Assembly: GCF_000429825.1 (NCBI RefSeq)
Contig: NZ_KE386955.1
Coordinates: 1-64,000, forward strand
Length of the DNA: 64,000 nucleotides
Source of the DNA: Cohnella thermotolerans DSM 17683
Lineage (GTDB): Bacteria; Bacillota; Bacilli; Paenibacillales; Paenibacillaceae
Direction: 5' to 3'
Shown: one piece after another, positions 7,758 to 16,478 of the stretch
Position numbering within the stretch: the first letter of the stretch is position 1
Layout of the letters: every line of letters begins with the position of its first letter
Notes under the pieces: model-generated
What the model was told of the DNA's origin: nothing
Databases searched by the model: none
Seen by the model: only the letters and a program-made list of their open reading frames with translations
Position numbers and translations under genes: made by a program

Positions 7758-9494
7758 TTATTTCATCTCCTTGCAGGCTTTTTCAATTTCGTGCGGCAGG
7801 AACGGGGTGCCGTCGTATTTAAGCAGGCTCTCGATTTTGTCGTGGTAGCCTACGTTTTGCTTGATCAGGTTGGCAAGCTGAGCCGTCGCGTTGTTCTCCA
7901 GCACGACGACCTTCTTCGCTTGCTTCAGATACGGCTCGACGAGATCGGAGGGGAACGGATGCAGCTGGCGAACCGTCACATGGTTCGTCGTGATGCCTTC
8001 CGCGGCCAGCCGCGTGCGAGCTTCGTCGATCGTGCCGCCGGTCGAACCCATGGCGACGATCAGCAGATCCGGCGCTTCGCTGGGCGCGTCGGCTTTGATC
8101 GCGTCGCGGATGCGCAGCGATCTCAGCTTGCCGAGCCGCTTCTCCATCATGAGCTTGCGGTTGGCCGCGCTCTCGGAAGGACGTCCCTCCTGGTCGTGCT
8201 CGACGCCGGTGACGTGGTGAATGCCGTATTTGGCGCCCGGCAGCACGCGAGGCGAGATGCCGTCCTCGGTGAACTCGTACCGCTTGAACATCTTATGTTC
8301 TTCAAGCGGCGGCAGCTCGCCGGTCTGCAGCTTGCCGCGCTCGATGACGATCTTCTCGTAGTCGAGCGGCTCGCACGATTGCTTGCCGAGCGACAGCTGC
8401 AGATCGGTCGCGACGATTACGGGAACCTGGTACGTCTCCGCCACATTGAACGCTTCGATCATATCGTAGAAGCATTCCTCGATCGTGCTCGGCGCAATGA
8501 CGACCTTCGGAATTTCGCCGTGCGTCCCGTAAATAAGCGCGTTGATGTCCGACTGCTCCTGCTTCGTCGGCAGACCCGTCGAAGGGCCGCCGCGCTGCGT
8601 ATCGATAATGACGAGCGGCGTCTCGGTCATGCCGGACAGACCGATCGCTTCCATCATGAGAGACAAGCCCGGTCCGGCCGAAGCCGTCATCGTGCGCACG
8701 CCGGCATAGTTCGCGCCGATCGCCATCGTCGCCGCCGCGATCTCGTCTTCCGTCTGAACGACGGTTCCGCCGAATTTCGGCAGCTTCTTGATCAAATATT
8801 CCATAATCTCGGAAGCCGGCGTAATCGGGTATGCGGACATCAGGCGGCAGCCCGCGGCGATCGCGCCCAGACCGAGCGCCTCGTTGCCGATCATGAACAG
8901 CTTCTGCTTGCCGTCCGCCTCTTCGAGCCGGAATTCCTCAAGCGGCCCGCCGGCTTGCTCCAGGATAAATTCCGCTCCGCGCTTGACCGCCTCGACGTTC
9001 TTCTCGACGACGGCCGGCCCTTTGCGTCCGAATTCCTCCTCGACCGCTTTATTGAACACCTCGAGCGGCAATCCGAGCAGCGCCCAGGATGCCCCCGAAG
9101 CGACCATGTTCTTCATAAGGGAGGTGCCGAGCTCTTCCGCGATCGCGGTAATCGGAACCGCGAACAATCTTGCTTCGATGCCTTCCGGAACCGTCGGCGA
9201 GAACTTGGCGTCCGCCACGATGACGCCCCCGCTCCGAAGCTCCTTCGCGTTCAAGTCGATGCTCTCCTGATCGAACGCTACTAGAATATCCAAATCGTCC
9301 GAAATCGCGCGAATCGGCTTCGTGCTGATCCTGATTTTATTGTTCGTGTGCCCGCCCTTGATCCGTGAGGAAAAATGCCGGTACCCGTAAAGATAGTAGC
9401 CCAGCCGGTTGAGCGCCGTGGAAAAAATCCGGTCCGTGCTTTCCACGCCTTCCCCCTGCTGCCCGCCAATTTTCCAAGATAATTGACTGATCAA
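7758..9494 (-). CDS. korA: 2-oxoacid:ferredoxin oxidoreductase alpha subunit (gamma-alpha fusion)
   Basis: About 578 residues. The N-terminal gamma domain (WKIGGQQGEG, FSSRIKGGHTNNKIR) is fused to the alpha domain (AYPITPASEIMEYL, ADLQLSLGKQ), giving the two-subunit KorAB architecture. The enzyme oxidatively decarboxylates a 2-oxoacid to acyl-CoA and reduces ferredoxin. An ATG at 9503 touches the GAGGAG ribosome site, so the TTG at 9494, 9 bases further on, is the likely start. It gives MISQLSWKIGG, the usual family N-terminus. A sigma-A promoter lies about 95 bases upstream. Confidence 0.92.
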   Translation of the reverse strand: MISQLSWKIGGQQGEGVESTDRIFSTALNRLGYYLYGYRHFSSRIKGGHTNNKIRISTKPIRAISDDLDILVAFDQESIDLNAKELRSGGVIVADAKFSPTVPEGIEARLFAVPITAIAEELGTSLMKNMVASGASWALLGLPLEVFNKAVEEEFGRKGPAVVEKNVEAVKRGAEFILEQAGGPLEEFRLEEADGKQKLFMIGNEALGLGAIAAGCRLMSAYPITPASEIMEYLIKKLPKFGGTVVQTEDEIAAATMAIGANYAGVRTMTASAGPGLSLMMEAIGLSGMTETPLVIIDTQRGGPSTGLPTKQEQSDINALIYGTHGEIPKVVIAPSTIEECFYDMIEAFNVAETYQVPVIVATDLQLSLGKQSCEPLDYEKIVIERGKLQTGELPPLEEHKMFKRYEFTEDGISPRVLPGAKYGIHHVTGVEHDQEGRPSESAANRKLMMEKRLGKLRSLRIRDAIKADAPSEAPDLLIVAMGSTGGTIDEARTRLAAEGITTNHVTVRQLHPFPSDLVEPYLKQAKKVVVLENNATAQLANLIKQNVGYHDKIESLLKYDGTPFLPHEIEKACKEMK

Positions 9495-9587
9495 TATGTC
9501 CATCTCCTCTTAGACTCTGCTTCATCCCATATGCGAATAATTGGTTTATGGCGTAACATAACCATTTATTTCGTATCGAACACATAA

Positions 9588-9616
9588 ATTTTATGATTGC
9601 ATCCAGCAAATTGCAA
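9588..9616 (-). promoter_or_regulatory. Sigma-A promoter for korAB
   Basis: Minus strand -35 TTGCAA (9611-9616), 17-base spacer, -10 TAAAAT (9588-9593), in an A+T-rich 193-base gap upstream of korA. No other feature was seen in the gap. Confidence 0.65.
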
Positions 9617-9687
9617 GTTTTTCGGCCCAATTGAACTTATAACTCTTTCTGATGAAATCGTTTCGAATTTGATATAGGTCAAGCTTT

Positions 9688-10626
9688 TCAAACCAGGTTA
9701 GCCGTCAAAAAACGTCTCGCGTTGCCGCCCAGGAAACCGCTTACGAGATGTTCCGGATACCTGGCCGTCAACGCTTCCGCCAGCGCGGGATATTGACCCG
9801 GGTGAGCGAGTCCTTCCACATGCCGCTCAATGCCGTCGAAATCCGAGCCGAACGCCAAATGCCGTTCACCGCCCAGCTGGCATACGCGTTCCACATGGCG
9901 GAGCACATCGTCGATCTTCGCCGGCTCCCGCTCGGTCAGAAACCAAGGGACGAACGTAAGGCCGATCAGCCCGTTCACCGCGATCAAAGCGCGGATTTGC
10001 TCGTCCGTCAGATTGCGCGGGTGGTTGCGGATCGCTCTTGCGTTCGAATGGGAAGCGAAGAACGGCTTGGCCGCCATCTCGGCCAAATTCCAGAACCCCT
10101 TCTCCGACAAATGGGAGACGTCAAGCAAGATCCCCAGCGATTCGCATTCCCGCACCAGCTGCCGGCCTGCTTTGGTCAGCCCGCCGCCTCTCGGCTCCAT
10201 CGCTCCGTCGCACGCCCAATTCGCATGGTTCCAGGTCATGCCGAGCAGCCGCACGCCGAGCCGATGGAGCAGACGCAGCGCCCACCATTGGCCCTGCAAG
10301 CTGTCCGCGCCCTCGAGGGAGAGAACGGCCCCGATGCCGCCGTTTTTGCGCGCCTCCTCCACATCGGCACCTCTGCGTACCGGATGCATGCCCGGAGCCG
10401 CCAGCACTTTGGACCAGAACAGCTCCGCTGCGTGCAGAGCCGTCTCCGGCGTCTTCGGCATGTCGTCGGGGATGTAGATCGCGAAAACTTGCAGACCGAC
10501 TCCGCCGTCTACCAATCGCTGCCGGGTCACGTCCAATTTGCTGTCTCCCGTTCCGTCGAACTTCTCCTCCTGTTCGCGCAGCAATTTGGATAGTACGTCG
10601 CAGTGCAGATCCACGATGTCGTTCAT
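9688..10626 (-). CDS. Dipeptidase, peptidase family M19 (renal dipeptidase-like)
   Basis: A 312-residue zinc dipeptidase of the amidohydrolase fold. The family motifs are present: VDLHCDVLS (metal His and Asp), LEGADSL (bridging Glu), LLDVSHLSEKGFW, FFASHSNARAI and FGSDFDGI. The frame is open from 10665, but ATG at 10626 lies 10 bases after GGGAGG and fits homologues. There is no signal peptide, so it is cytoplasmic. It is a single gene, not obviously in an operon. It may hydrolyse dipeptides or D-amino-acid-containing dipeptides. Confidence 0.9.
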   Translation of the reverse strand: MNDIVDLHCDVLSKLLREQEEKFDGTGDSKLDVTRQRLVDGGVGLQVFAIYIPDDMPKTPETALHAAELFWSKVLAAPGMHPVRRGADVEEARKNGGIGAVLSLEGADSLQGQWWALRLLHRLGVRLLGMTWNHANWACDGAMEPRGGGLTKAGRQLVRECESLGILLDVSHLSEKGFWNLAEMAAKPFFASHSNARAIRNHPRNLTDEQIRALIAVNGLIGLTFVPWFLTEREPAKIDDVLRHVERVCQLGGERHLAFGSDFDGIERHVEGLAHPGQYPALAEALTARYPEHLVSGFLGGNARRFLTANLV

Positions 10627-10761
10627 TTTTATCGAACCTCCCACCCTCATTGCCGTGCGCAACAAAAAACCTGTCGTCGCCGATTCAACCAGATGGCACG
10701 CGGGAGCGTTTCACCGGGGTTGATTCTAAGAGAACAGGTTCATCATACCGATGATATTTCC

Positions 10762-11022
10762 TTATCTGGGCTCCACAATCAACTTGATAGCCGTTCTGTC
10801 TTCTCCGTCGATTACGATATCCGTAAAAGCCGGGATGCAAATAAGATCCACCCCGCTTGGAGCGACAAACCCGCGTGCGATTGCAACTGCCTTGATCGCC
10901 TGGTTGAGCGCCCCTGCACCGATGGCTTGCAGCTCCGCAGCGCCGCGTTCGCGAAGCACGCCAGCCAAAGCGCCTGCAACAGAATTTGGATTGGACTTTG
11001 CTGATACCTTTAAGACTTCCAT
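10762..11022 (-). CDS. spoVS: Stage V sporulation protein S
   Basis: An 86-residue Alba-fold protein of highly conserved sequence (MEVLKVSAKSNPNSVAGALA at the N-terminus), the exact length of B. subtilis SpoVS. Loss of spoVS affects spore coat assembly and timing in B. subtilis. The frame extends upstream to 11046, but the ATG at 11022 has a GAGGAGG ribosome site 6 bases away and gives the canonical N-terminus. A consensus sigma-H promoter lies 48 bases upstream, matching the known sigma-H control of spoVS. It follows ymdB as in B. subtilis. Confidence 0.96.
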   Translation of the reverse strand: MEVLKVSAKSNPNSVAGALAGVLRERGAAELQAIGAGALNQAIKAVAIARGFVAPSGVDLICIPAFTDIVIDGEDRTAIKLIVEPR

Positions 11023-11069
11023 GACCAGTTCCTCCTCAGGGATCAAAGGATGGGCCCACTAAGGGATAC

Positions 11070-11099
11070 TTATTCGGTGGAACCGGCAATAATTCCTGC
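11070..11099 (-). promoter_or_regulatory. Sigma-H promoter of spoVS
   Basis: Minus strand -35 GCAGGAATT (11091-11099), spacer 12, -10 ACCGAATAA (11070-11078). This fits the sigma-H consensus RNAGGAWWW, 11-12 bases, RNNGAATWW at every fixed position. Confidence 0.8.
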
Positions 11100-11214
11100 T
11101 GTCTTGGAAGGAGAACGGCGCGAAATCGCAAAAAATTCAGAAATTTATAAACTAAGGATTGGATTTTATTCTGGAAAAAGGAACATCGGCGACAGAATCG
11201 GCAGGGATCGACGA

Positions 11215-11250
11215 TAAAAAGGCGCGAAAGCGGACGGCTTTCGCGCCTTC
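11215..11250 (-). terminator. Rho-independent terminator after ymdB
   Basis: On the minus strand a 13-bp stem (AAGGCGCGAAAGC with GCTTTCGCGCCTT), loop of 5, is followed by a T-run. It separates ymdB from the spoVS promoter. Confidence 0.85.
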
Positions 11251-11269
11251 GTGATGAGTCGTAACGGCG

Positions 11270-12064
11270 TCAGCTCGCGATCCACGAATCTTCGTCGACG
11301 CGAATCTTCTGAATTTTGACCGCCTTCCCCGTCGCTTCGTCGATGTCCGCGAAGACGCCGCTTAAGATCCACTTCGTGTCCGCAACTTGGAAGCGAGAAG
11401 GCAAGCCGGTTATAAACTTGCGGATGACGCCTTCGCGTTCCATGCCGAGCACGCCGTCCCGCGGTCCGGTCATCCCGGCATCCGTCAAATAGGCGGTGCC
11501 TTGCGGCAAAATGCGGTCGTCGTTCGTTTGCACGTGCGTGTGCGTGCCCACCACGAGCGAAGCGCGGCCGTCGAGGTGCCAGCCCATGGCGATTTTCTCG
11601 CTCGTCGCTTCGGCGTGGAAATCGACCAGAATGCATTTATGTTTCTTGCGAAGCTCGTCCACAATCTCGTCGGCGGCGCGGAACGGGCAATCCGAAGGCG
11701 GAAGGAACGTTCGTCCGATCAGGTTGACGATCGCCAGCTCCTTGTTGCCGGCTTTAATGACCGCGCTGCCGGCCCCGGGCGTTCCCGGAGGCAAGTTGGC
11801 CGGCCGCACCATGCGGGGCTCGTCGTCGATAAATTCGAAAATTTCCCGATTGTCCCACGTATGGTTGCCCATCGTGATGCCGTGCACGCCCCACTCGAAC
11901 AGCTCGCGCGTAATGGCCGCATTGATGCCCCGTCCGCCGGCCGCGTTCTCTCCGTTGGCGATGATGATATGCGGCTGATATTTGTCCTTGATCCAGGGCA
12001 GAAGCCGCTTGACGGTGTCGCGTCCGACGCTGCCCACAATGTCTCCGATAAATACGACTTTCAT
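11270..12064 (-). CDS. ymdB: Metallophosphoesterase / 2',3'-cAMP phosphodiesterase YmdB
   Basis: A 264-residue YmdB, the exact length of the B. subtilis protein. That enzyme is a dinuclear-metal phosphodiesterase active on 2',3'-cAMP and needed for biofilm and motility gene control. Metal-binding motifs are visible: FIGDIVGSVGRD, ANGENAAGGRG, TMGNHTWDN, VDFHAEATSEK and GTHTHVQTND. The ATG at 12064 (AAAGGAG ribosome site) is chosen over the longer frame from 12100. It follows rny, with a terminator and a second inverted repeat in the gap. Confidence 0.95.
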   Translation of the reverse strand: MKVVFIGDIVGSVGRDTVKRLLPWIKDKYQPHIIIANGENAAGGRGINAAITRELFEWGVHGITMGNHTWDNREIFEFIDDEPRMVRPANLPPGTPGAGSAVIKAGNKELAIVNLIGRTFLPPSDCPFRAADEIVDELRKKHKCILVDFHAEATSEKIAMGWHLDGRASLVVGTHTHVQTNDDRILPQGTAYLTDAGMTGPRDGVLGMEREGVIRKFITGLPSRFQVADTKWILSGVFADIDEATGKAVKIQKIRVDEDSWIAS

Positions 12065-12093
12065 GCAAAGCTCCTTTCGGTCGATGAGAAAAT

Positions 12094-12144
12094 CCCCCAA
12101 AAGTGAAGTGATGCTTCGAAGCGGATTCCGGTTACTTTTGGGGG
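12094..12144. repeat. Long hairpin just upstream of ymdB
   Basis: CCCCCAAAAGT at 12094-12104 and ACTTTTGGGGG at 12134-12144 are exact complements (11 bp) around a 29-base loop that holds an inner GCTTCGAAGC palindrome. On the minus strand it is followed by GATTTTC and then the ymdB ribosome site 10-20 bases later. It could be a weak terminator or attenuator, or a 5' stabiliser of ymdB mRNA. Confidence 0.7.
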
Positions 12145-12162
12145 AGCCCCCGAACTACGAGA

Positions 12163-12196
12163 AAGAAGTGGCCGCGTTGCGCCGCAGCCACTTCTT
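12163..12196 (-). terminator. Rho-independent terminator after rny
   Basis: On the minus strand a stem AAGAAGTGG with CCACTTCTT plus inner CGC pairs, then TTTCTC. It lies 15 bases after the rny stop. The T-run is imperfect. Confidence 0.65.
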
Positions 12197-12211
12197 CATC
12201 CTTCCCGAAAC

Positions 12212-13753
12212 TTATTTGGCGTACTCCACCGCACGAGTCTCGCGGATGACCGTGACCTTGATGTGTCCCGGATAATCCAGCTCGTCCTCGATCTTCTTCG
12301 TGATGTCGCGAGCAAGCCTGAACGCTTCCGCGTCGTCGATCTTCTCCGGTTGAACCATGACGCGAACTTCGCGTCCGGCCTGGATCGCATAGGACTTGTC
12401 GACACCTTCGAACGATTCGGAGATCTCTTCCAGCTTCTCGAGCCGCTTGATGTACGTCTCGAGCGTCTCCCTTCTCGCTCCCGGGCGGGCTGCGCTGAGC
12501 GCGTCCGCGGCTCCGACGAGCATGGCGATAACGGAGGTGGCCTCCACATCTCCATGGTGGGAGGCGATGCTGTTGATCACGACCGGATGTTCTTTGTACT
12601 TCTTCGCCAATTCAACGCCGATCTCGACGTGCGAACCTTCCACTTCGTGGTCGAGAGCCTTGCCGATATCGTGCAGCAAGCCGGCGCGTTTGGCGAGCGA
12701 GATGTCTTCTCCGAGCTCCGCAGCCATCAATCCCGATAAATAAGCGACTTCCATTGAATGCTTCAGCACGTTCTGACCGTAGCTCGTCCGGAATTTCAAA
12801 CGGCCGAGAATTTTGATTAAATCCGGATGCAGGCCGTGCACGCCGACTTCGAACGTCGCCAGCTCCCCGTATTCGCGAATTCTCTCGTCCACTTCCTTGC
12901 GGGACTTCTCCACCATCTCTTCGATGCGGGCCGGATGGATTCGACCGTCGGCGACCAGCTTCTCCAGAGCGGTGCGGGCAATCTCGCGGCGAATCGGATC
13001 GAACCCGGACAGGATGACCGCTTCCGGGGTATCGTCGATAATGAGATCGATGCCGGTCAGCGTCTCCAGCGCGCGGATGTTGCGGCCTTCGCGGCCGATA
13101 ATCCGTCCCTTCATCTCTTCGTTCGGCAGCGCGACGACGGATACCGTCGTCTCCGCCACGTGATCGGCGGCGCAGCGCTGGATCGCGAGCGAGATGATGT
13201 CGCGCGCCCGTTTGTCCGCTTCTTCCTTCGCCTGCTGTTCGATGTCCTTGATCAGCTGGGCCGTCTCGTGGCGCACTTCCTGCTCCACCGTCGTCAGGAT
13301 CAGCTGCTTCGCGTCTTCCATCGTAAGGTTGGAGATGCGTTCCAACTCGCTAATTTGCTGCTTATAAAGCTTCTCGATCTGATCTTGGGTCTCTTCGATC
13401 CGTTTCTCTTTGTTGGCGACTTGCTCCTCCTTACGTTCCAGCGCTTCCAGTTTGCGGTCCAGCGATTCTTCCTTCTGTACCAGCCTTCTTTCTAGGCGTT
13501 GGATTTCGTTACGACGTTCGCGAATGTCGCGTTCGGCTTCGTTCCGGAGCTTATGCACCTCGTCTTTGGCTTCCAGCACCGTCTCCTTGCGGGTGGCTTC
13601 CGCTTCTTTCTTTGCGTTGTCCACAATTTGGCGGGCTGCCTGCTCGGCGCTGGAAATCTTCGCTTCCGCAATGGACTTGCGTACCACATAACCGATCCCA
13701 AAGAAAAGCGCGCCAACAACGATAAGGATCAAGACCCAAATCCAGGTGTTCAT
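12212..13753 (-). CDS. rny: Ribonuclease Y
   Basis: A 513-residue membrane-anchored endoribonuclease that starts mRNA decay in Firmicutes. It has one N-terminal membrane helix ([20 protein letters not shown]), a long coiled coil (about residues 30-190), a KH domain ([20 protein letters not shown]) and an HD domain with [12 protein letters not shown]. The frame is open upstream to 13780, but ATG at 13753 has GAGGAGGTGAG 5-6 bases away and gives the family N-terminus. The RicAFT complex, whose RicA is encoded nearby, acts on RNase Y in B. subtilis. It is followed by ymdB. Confidence 0.97.
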   Translation of the reverse strand: MNTWIWVLILIVVGALFFGIGYVVRKSIAEAKISSAEQAARQIVDNAKKEAEATRKETVLEAKDEVHKLRNEAERDIRERRNEIQRLERRLVQKEESLDRKLEALERKEEQVANKEKRIEETQDQIEKLYKQQISELERISNLTMEDAKQLILTTVEQEVRHETAQLIKDIEQQAKEEADKRARDIISLAIQRCAADHVAETTVSVVALPNEEMKGRIIGREGRNIRALETLTGIDLIIDDTPEAVILSGFDPIRREIARTALEKLVADGRIHPARIEEMVEKSRKEVDERIREYGELATFEVGVHGLHPDLIKILGRLKFRTSYGQNVLKHSMEVAYLSGLMAAELGEDISLAKRAGLLHDIGKALDHEVEGSHVEIGVELAKKYKEHPVVINSIASHHGDVEATSVIAMLVGAADALSAARPGARRETLETYIKRLEKLEEISESFEGVDKSYAIQAGREVRVMVQPEKIDDAEAFRLARDITKKIEDELDYPGHIKVTVIRETRAVEYAK

Positions 13754-13920
13754 GGTCTCACCTCCTCGTTGCATCACCAAGGCATCGCTTGGGATACTTA
13801 TGAAATTGGTTGCCGGTTTCTAAACCGTCTCATTTCTCAGTCAGAAAAGTCGAAAAATCGGGTTCCGAATCGTTTTTTGGAAGGAAAAAGGGTTCGGAAT
13901 GAATGATGGAATACAGACTC

Positions 13921-13950
13921 ATTTTATCTGTTGTGAAAATGGATTGTCAA
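13921..13950 (-). promoter_or_regulatory. Sigma-A promoter for rny
   Basis: Minus strand -35 TTGACA (13945-13950), spacer 18, -10 TAAAAT (13921-13926), about 165 bases upstream of rny. The leader between shows no clear riboswitch. Confidence 0.75.
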
Positions 13951-13965
13951 GCAAGCGCCTTCTCG

Positions 13966-14913
13966 CTACTCATCCATCGGATCGTAGGAGCCGTCGAACG
14001 GCGGCGCCTCCGAGTCCCATTCCGCAGCGTCTCCGTCCGCTTCGTCCACGGCTTCTTCGGCCGCCTTCCGGACGGCATCCCTGGCGACGCCTGGCGGAAA
14101 ACCGCGCCGCTGCAGCACGCCCATCAGCTTGTACTCGCGCTCGCGCCTCGTCGCCCCTTTGACGCCGGGCCATCGCTTCCGCGCAAGCGCAAGGGCGGAC
14201 GAACGCTCCGCCTCGGCATCGAGGGAGGAGATCGCTTGATCCACCTCGATTTTGCCGACTCCGCGCAGCAACAGCTCCTGGCGGACGAGTCGGCTCCCTT
14301 TGCGCTGGTTCGTCACCTTCTGCTCCGCGTACCGCTTCGCGTACACCGTATCGTCGATGAGACGATGAGTGGTTAGTCTGTCCAAACAAGCGGCAATTGC
14401 TTCAGGCGAAAACGCTTTGCGCTTCAGCGAGCTCTCCAGCTCCTTCCTCGTCCGCGCTTTGCGATCCAGGAGGCTTAGAGAGACGCGGTAAGCTTGCTCG
14501 ATCTCTTCGGATTTGCGCAGCCCGGCCCATTCTTCCGCCGTCAACGCGCGCCCTTTGAGCAGACGCCACTCCACAAGCGTATCCTCGTGAACGGTGAGCA
14601 GTTCGCTTGCTCCGCCGGCGGCGGCCGACACCGCAATCCGGTACATCGATTTGCGCTTCGGGTCGGCCTCGACGGCCGTCACGACCGCCGCTCCCGGCAT
14701 GTCGGCGTTGCCGGCACCGTTCGGCCGGGCGGCGGCGTCTGTGCCTCCCGCGTTGCCCGTACCGCGCCATGGCGCTTCCGGGCTTGCAGCGTTATGAGCA
14801 TCGCCGTCCGGCATCGCCATCTGGCCAGCGCAGCGCATGACTTCGCTCGTTAATCCCGATTCGCCGGCCTTGCTTGCCCCCCTCCCCGGAGCTCCCGCGA
14901 GACGTTCGTCCAT
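13966..14913 (-). CDS. recX: Regulatory protein RecX, with long N-terminal extension
   Basis: A 315-residue RecX, the modulator of RecA filaments, placed immediately downstream of recA. The RecX three-helix repeats run from about residue 145 (SLLDRKARTRKELESSLKRK, LIDDTVYAKRYAEQK, KGSRLVRQELLLRGV, EREYKLMGVLQRRGF). About 85 N-terminal residues are Ala/Gly/Pro-rich and look disordered, followed by a beta-type stretch seen in Bacillales RecX. RecX proteins are usually 150-270 residues, so the extension is unusual. The start is ATG at 14913 after GGGAGGG. Confidence 0.85.
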   Translation of the reverse strand: MDERLAGAPGRGASKAGESGLTSEVMRCAGQMAMPDGDAHNAASPEAPWRGTGNAGGTDAAARPNGAGNADMPGAAVVTAVEADPKRKSMYRIAVSAAAGGASELLTVHEDTLVEWRLLKGRALTAEEWAGLRKSEEIEQAYRVSLSLLDRKARTRKELESSLKRKAFSPEAIAACLDRLTTHRLIDDTVYAKRYAEQKVTNQRKGSRLVRQELLLRGVGKIEVDQAISSLDAEAERSSALALARKRWPGVKGATRREREYKLMGVLQRRGFPPGVARDAVRKAAEEAVDEADGDAAEWDSEAPPFDGSYDPMDE

Positions 14914-14934
14914 CCGCTTTCCCTCCCTCAAAAG

Positions 14935-14966
14935 TCAAAGGGCATCCGCATCAACGCAGATACCCT
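14935..14966 (-). terminator. Probable terminator after recA
   Basis: On the minus strand AGGGTATCTGCG and TGCGGATGCCCT pair over 12 bp (with G-U pairs) around TTGA, followed by TTTGACTTTT. It lies between recA and recX, so recX may depend on read-through. Confidence 0.6.
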
Positions 14967-14993
14967 GTTCAACGCTATATCTCCAGCAATCGT

Positions 14994-16055
14994 TTATTCG
15001 TCCAGGAGGGCGAATTCGCTGTCGTCTTCGTCGTCCGCCTGGGCGGCCACGACGGACTTGCCGATCGCTTCGGCGCTCAGCGTCGCTTCGCGAATTTGCT
15101 GCTCGATCTGGGCGGAGATCGCCGGATTGTCCTTCAGGAACTGCTTGGCGTTCTCGCGGCCTTGCCCGAGGCGTTCGCCGTTGAACGAGAACCAGGCGCC
15201 GCTCTTCTGAACGATGTCCAGCTCCGTTCCGATGTCGATGATGCTGCCTTCCTTGGAGATTCCTTCGCCGTACATGATATCCAGCTCCGCCTGCTTGAAC
15301 GGAGGCGCGACCTTATTCTTGACCACCTTGATCCGGGTGCGGTTGCCGACGACGTCGTTGCCCTGCTTGATGGACTCGACCCGACGCACGTCGAGCCGTA
15401 CGCTGGCATAGAACTTCAGCGCGCGTCCGCCAGGCGTCGTCTCCGGGTTGCCGAACATGACGCCGACCTTCTCGCGCAGCTGGTTGATAAAGATCGCGAT
15501 CGACTTCGACTTGCTGATCGCCCCGGACAGCTTACGCATCGCTTGCGACATAAGGCGCGCCTGCAGCCCGACAAACGAGTCGCCCATGTCGCCTTCGATC
15601 TCGGCCTTCGGCACGAGCGCCGCCACGGAGTCGACGACGATGATGTCGACCGCGCCGCTGCGCACGAGCGCCTCGGCGATCTCGAGCGCCTGCTCCCCCG
15701 TATCGGGCTGGCTCAGCAGCAGCTCGTCGATATTGACGCCAAGATTGCGGGCGTAGATCGGATCCAGCGCATGCTCCGCGTCGATAAACGCGGCTTGTCC
15801 GCCTGCCTTCTGCACCTCTGCGATCGCATGGAGAGCGACGGTCGTCTTACCGGAAGACTCCGGTCCGTACACTTCAATAATCCGTCCCCGCGGGAATCCG
15901 CCGATCCCGAGGGCGATATCCAACGCAAGAGCTCCGCTCGAAAACGTCTCTACTTGCAGTTGAGCGGTCTCTCCCAATTTCATAATAGAACCCTTGCCGA
16001 ATTGCTTCTCAATTTGGCGCAAGGCCATCTCTAATGCGGCGCGACGATCGGACAA
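14994..16055 (-). CDS. recA: Recombinase RecA
   Basis: About 353 residues. It is the ATP-dependent strand-exchange protein and activator of LexA self-cleavage. Walker [10 protein letters not shown], Walker [11 protein letters not shown] and the loop region [18 protein letters not shown] are intact, with an acidic C-terminus ([13 protein letters not shown]). The frame is open from a GTG at 16064, but TTG at 16055 gives [14 protein letters not shown], the family N-terminus, at a better distance from AAGGA. The promoter has consensus elements and a LexA box. Confidence 0.98.
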   Translation of the reverse strand: MSDRRAALEMALRQIEKQFGKGSIMKLGETAQLQVETFSSGALALDIALGIGGFPRGRIIEVYGPESSGKTTVALHAIAEVQKAGGQAAFIDAEHALDPIYARNLGVNIDELLLSQPDTGEQALEIAEALVRSGAVDIIVVDSVAALVPKAEIEGDMGDSFVGLQARLMSQAMRKLSGAISKSKSIAIFINQLREKVGVMFGNPETTPGGRALKFYASVRLDVRRVESIKQGNDVVGNRTRIKVVKNKVAPPFKQAELDIMYGEGISKEGSIIDIGTELDIVQKSGAWFSFNGERLGQGRENAKQFLKDNPAISAQIEQQIREATLSAEAIGKSVVAAQADDEDDSEFALLDE

Positions 16056-16087
16056 CACACCCACATCCTTATCTTTGTTATAGTTTT

Positions 16088-16116
16088 ATCATACCTTCTT
16101 TTGGTGCGTTTGCCAA
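16088..16116 (-). promoter_or_regulatory. Sigma-A promoter of recA
   Basis: Minus strand -35 TTGGCA (16111-16116), spacer 17, -10 TATGAT (16088-16093), 33 bases before the recA start. Confidence 0.85.
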
Positions 16117-16124
16117 GCATTTTA

Positions 16125-16138
16125 CGAACATTCGTTCG
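16125..16138. promoter_or_regulatory. LexA (DinR) SOS box of recA
   Basis: CGAACATTCGTTCG has both CGAAC/GTTCG arms of the Gram-positive SOS box with the 4-base centre. It sits 8 bases upstream of the recA -35. Confidence 0.88.
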
Positions 16139-16149
16139 ATTTATTTTGT

Positions 16150-16236
16150 ATAAAAAAACCGCAGCAAAGTATTCTTCGCTACGGTTCTTCCGCAACTTTC
16201 ACTATGAACTTTATCACAAGGCGTCAAAGTTGACAA
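16150..16236 (-). ncRNA. Candidate small RNA (promoter plus terminator, about 50 nt)
   Basis: On the minus strand a promoter TTGTCA (16231-16236), spacer 17, TAAAGT (16208-16213) is followed about 50 bases later by a strong terminator: 13-bp stem (16157-16169 with 16174-16186), 4-base loop, T5. No coding frame with a ribosome site fits between. The unit lies just upstream of the recA SOS box. It could be a small RNA, or the terminator could simply insulate recA. Confidence 0.35.
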
Positions 16237-16426
16237 GCCTTTTGGCGAAATTTGACGGAAATGTGACAGCGGTTCGGGCAGAGCGTACGTAATGTGCCAT
16301 GAGTGGGTGTAGAAAAGCGGCTTACAGAGCGGCGAGGCGGCGGCTTGCTGCGCGCCAATGTGAGGAAGCCAGTTACTCTCTTTCGCCCTCTCGCTCTAAG
16401 CCGATATTGTCGGCTTACAGCGCAAC
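16237..16426. other. Intergenic sequence between cinA and recA
   Basis: The 423-base gap between cinA and recA also holds the recA promoter, LexA box, candidate small RNA and cinA terminator, listed separately. I see nothing convincing in this remaining part, only two short GGCTTA/TAAGCC inverted patches near 16396-16417. Confidence 0.5.
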
Positions 16427-16471
16427 AAAAAGGGGCGAGCGGCGGCTCATCCCCCAGCCGCCACTCGCCCC
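16427..16471 (-). terminator. Rho-independent terminator after cinA
   Basis: On the minus strand a 16-bp G+C-rich stem (arms 16432-16447 and 16456-16471, one G-U pair), 8-base loop, then TTTTT. Confidence 0.9.
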
Positions 16472-16478
16472 CGTCCGC

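Noticed and set aside
13927-13944. Rex operator near the rny promoter
   Set aside because: Only one half (TTCACAA) is present; the opposite half-site is missing.
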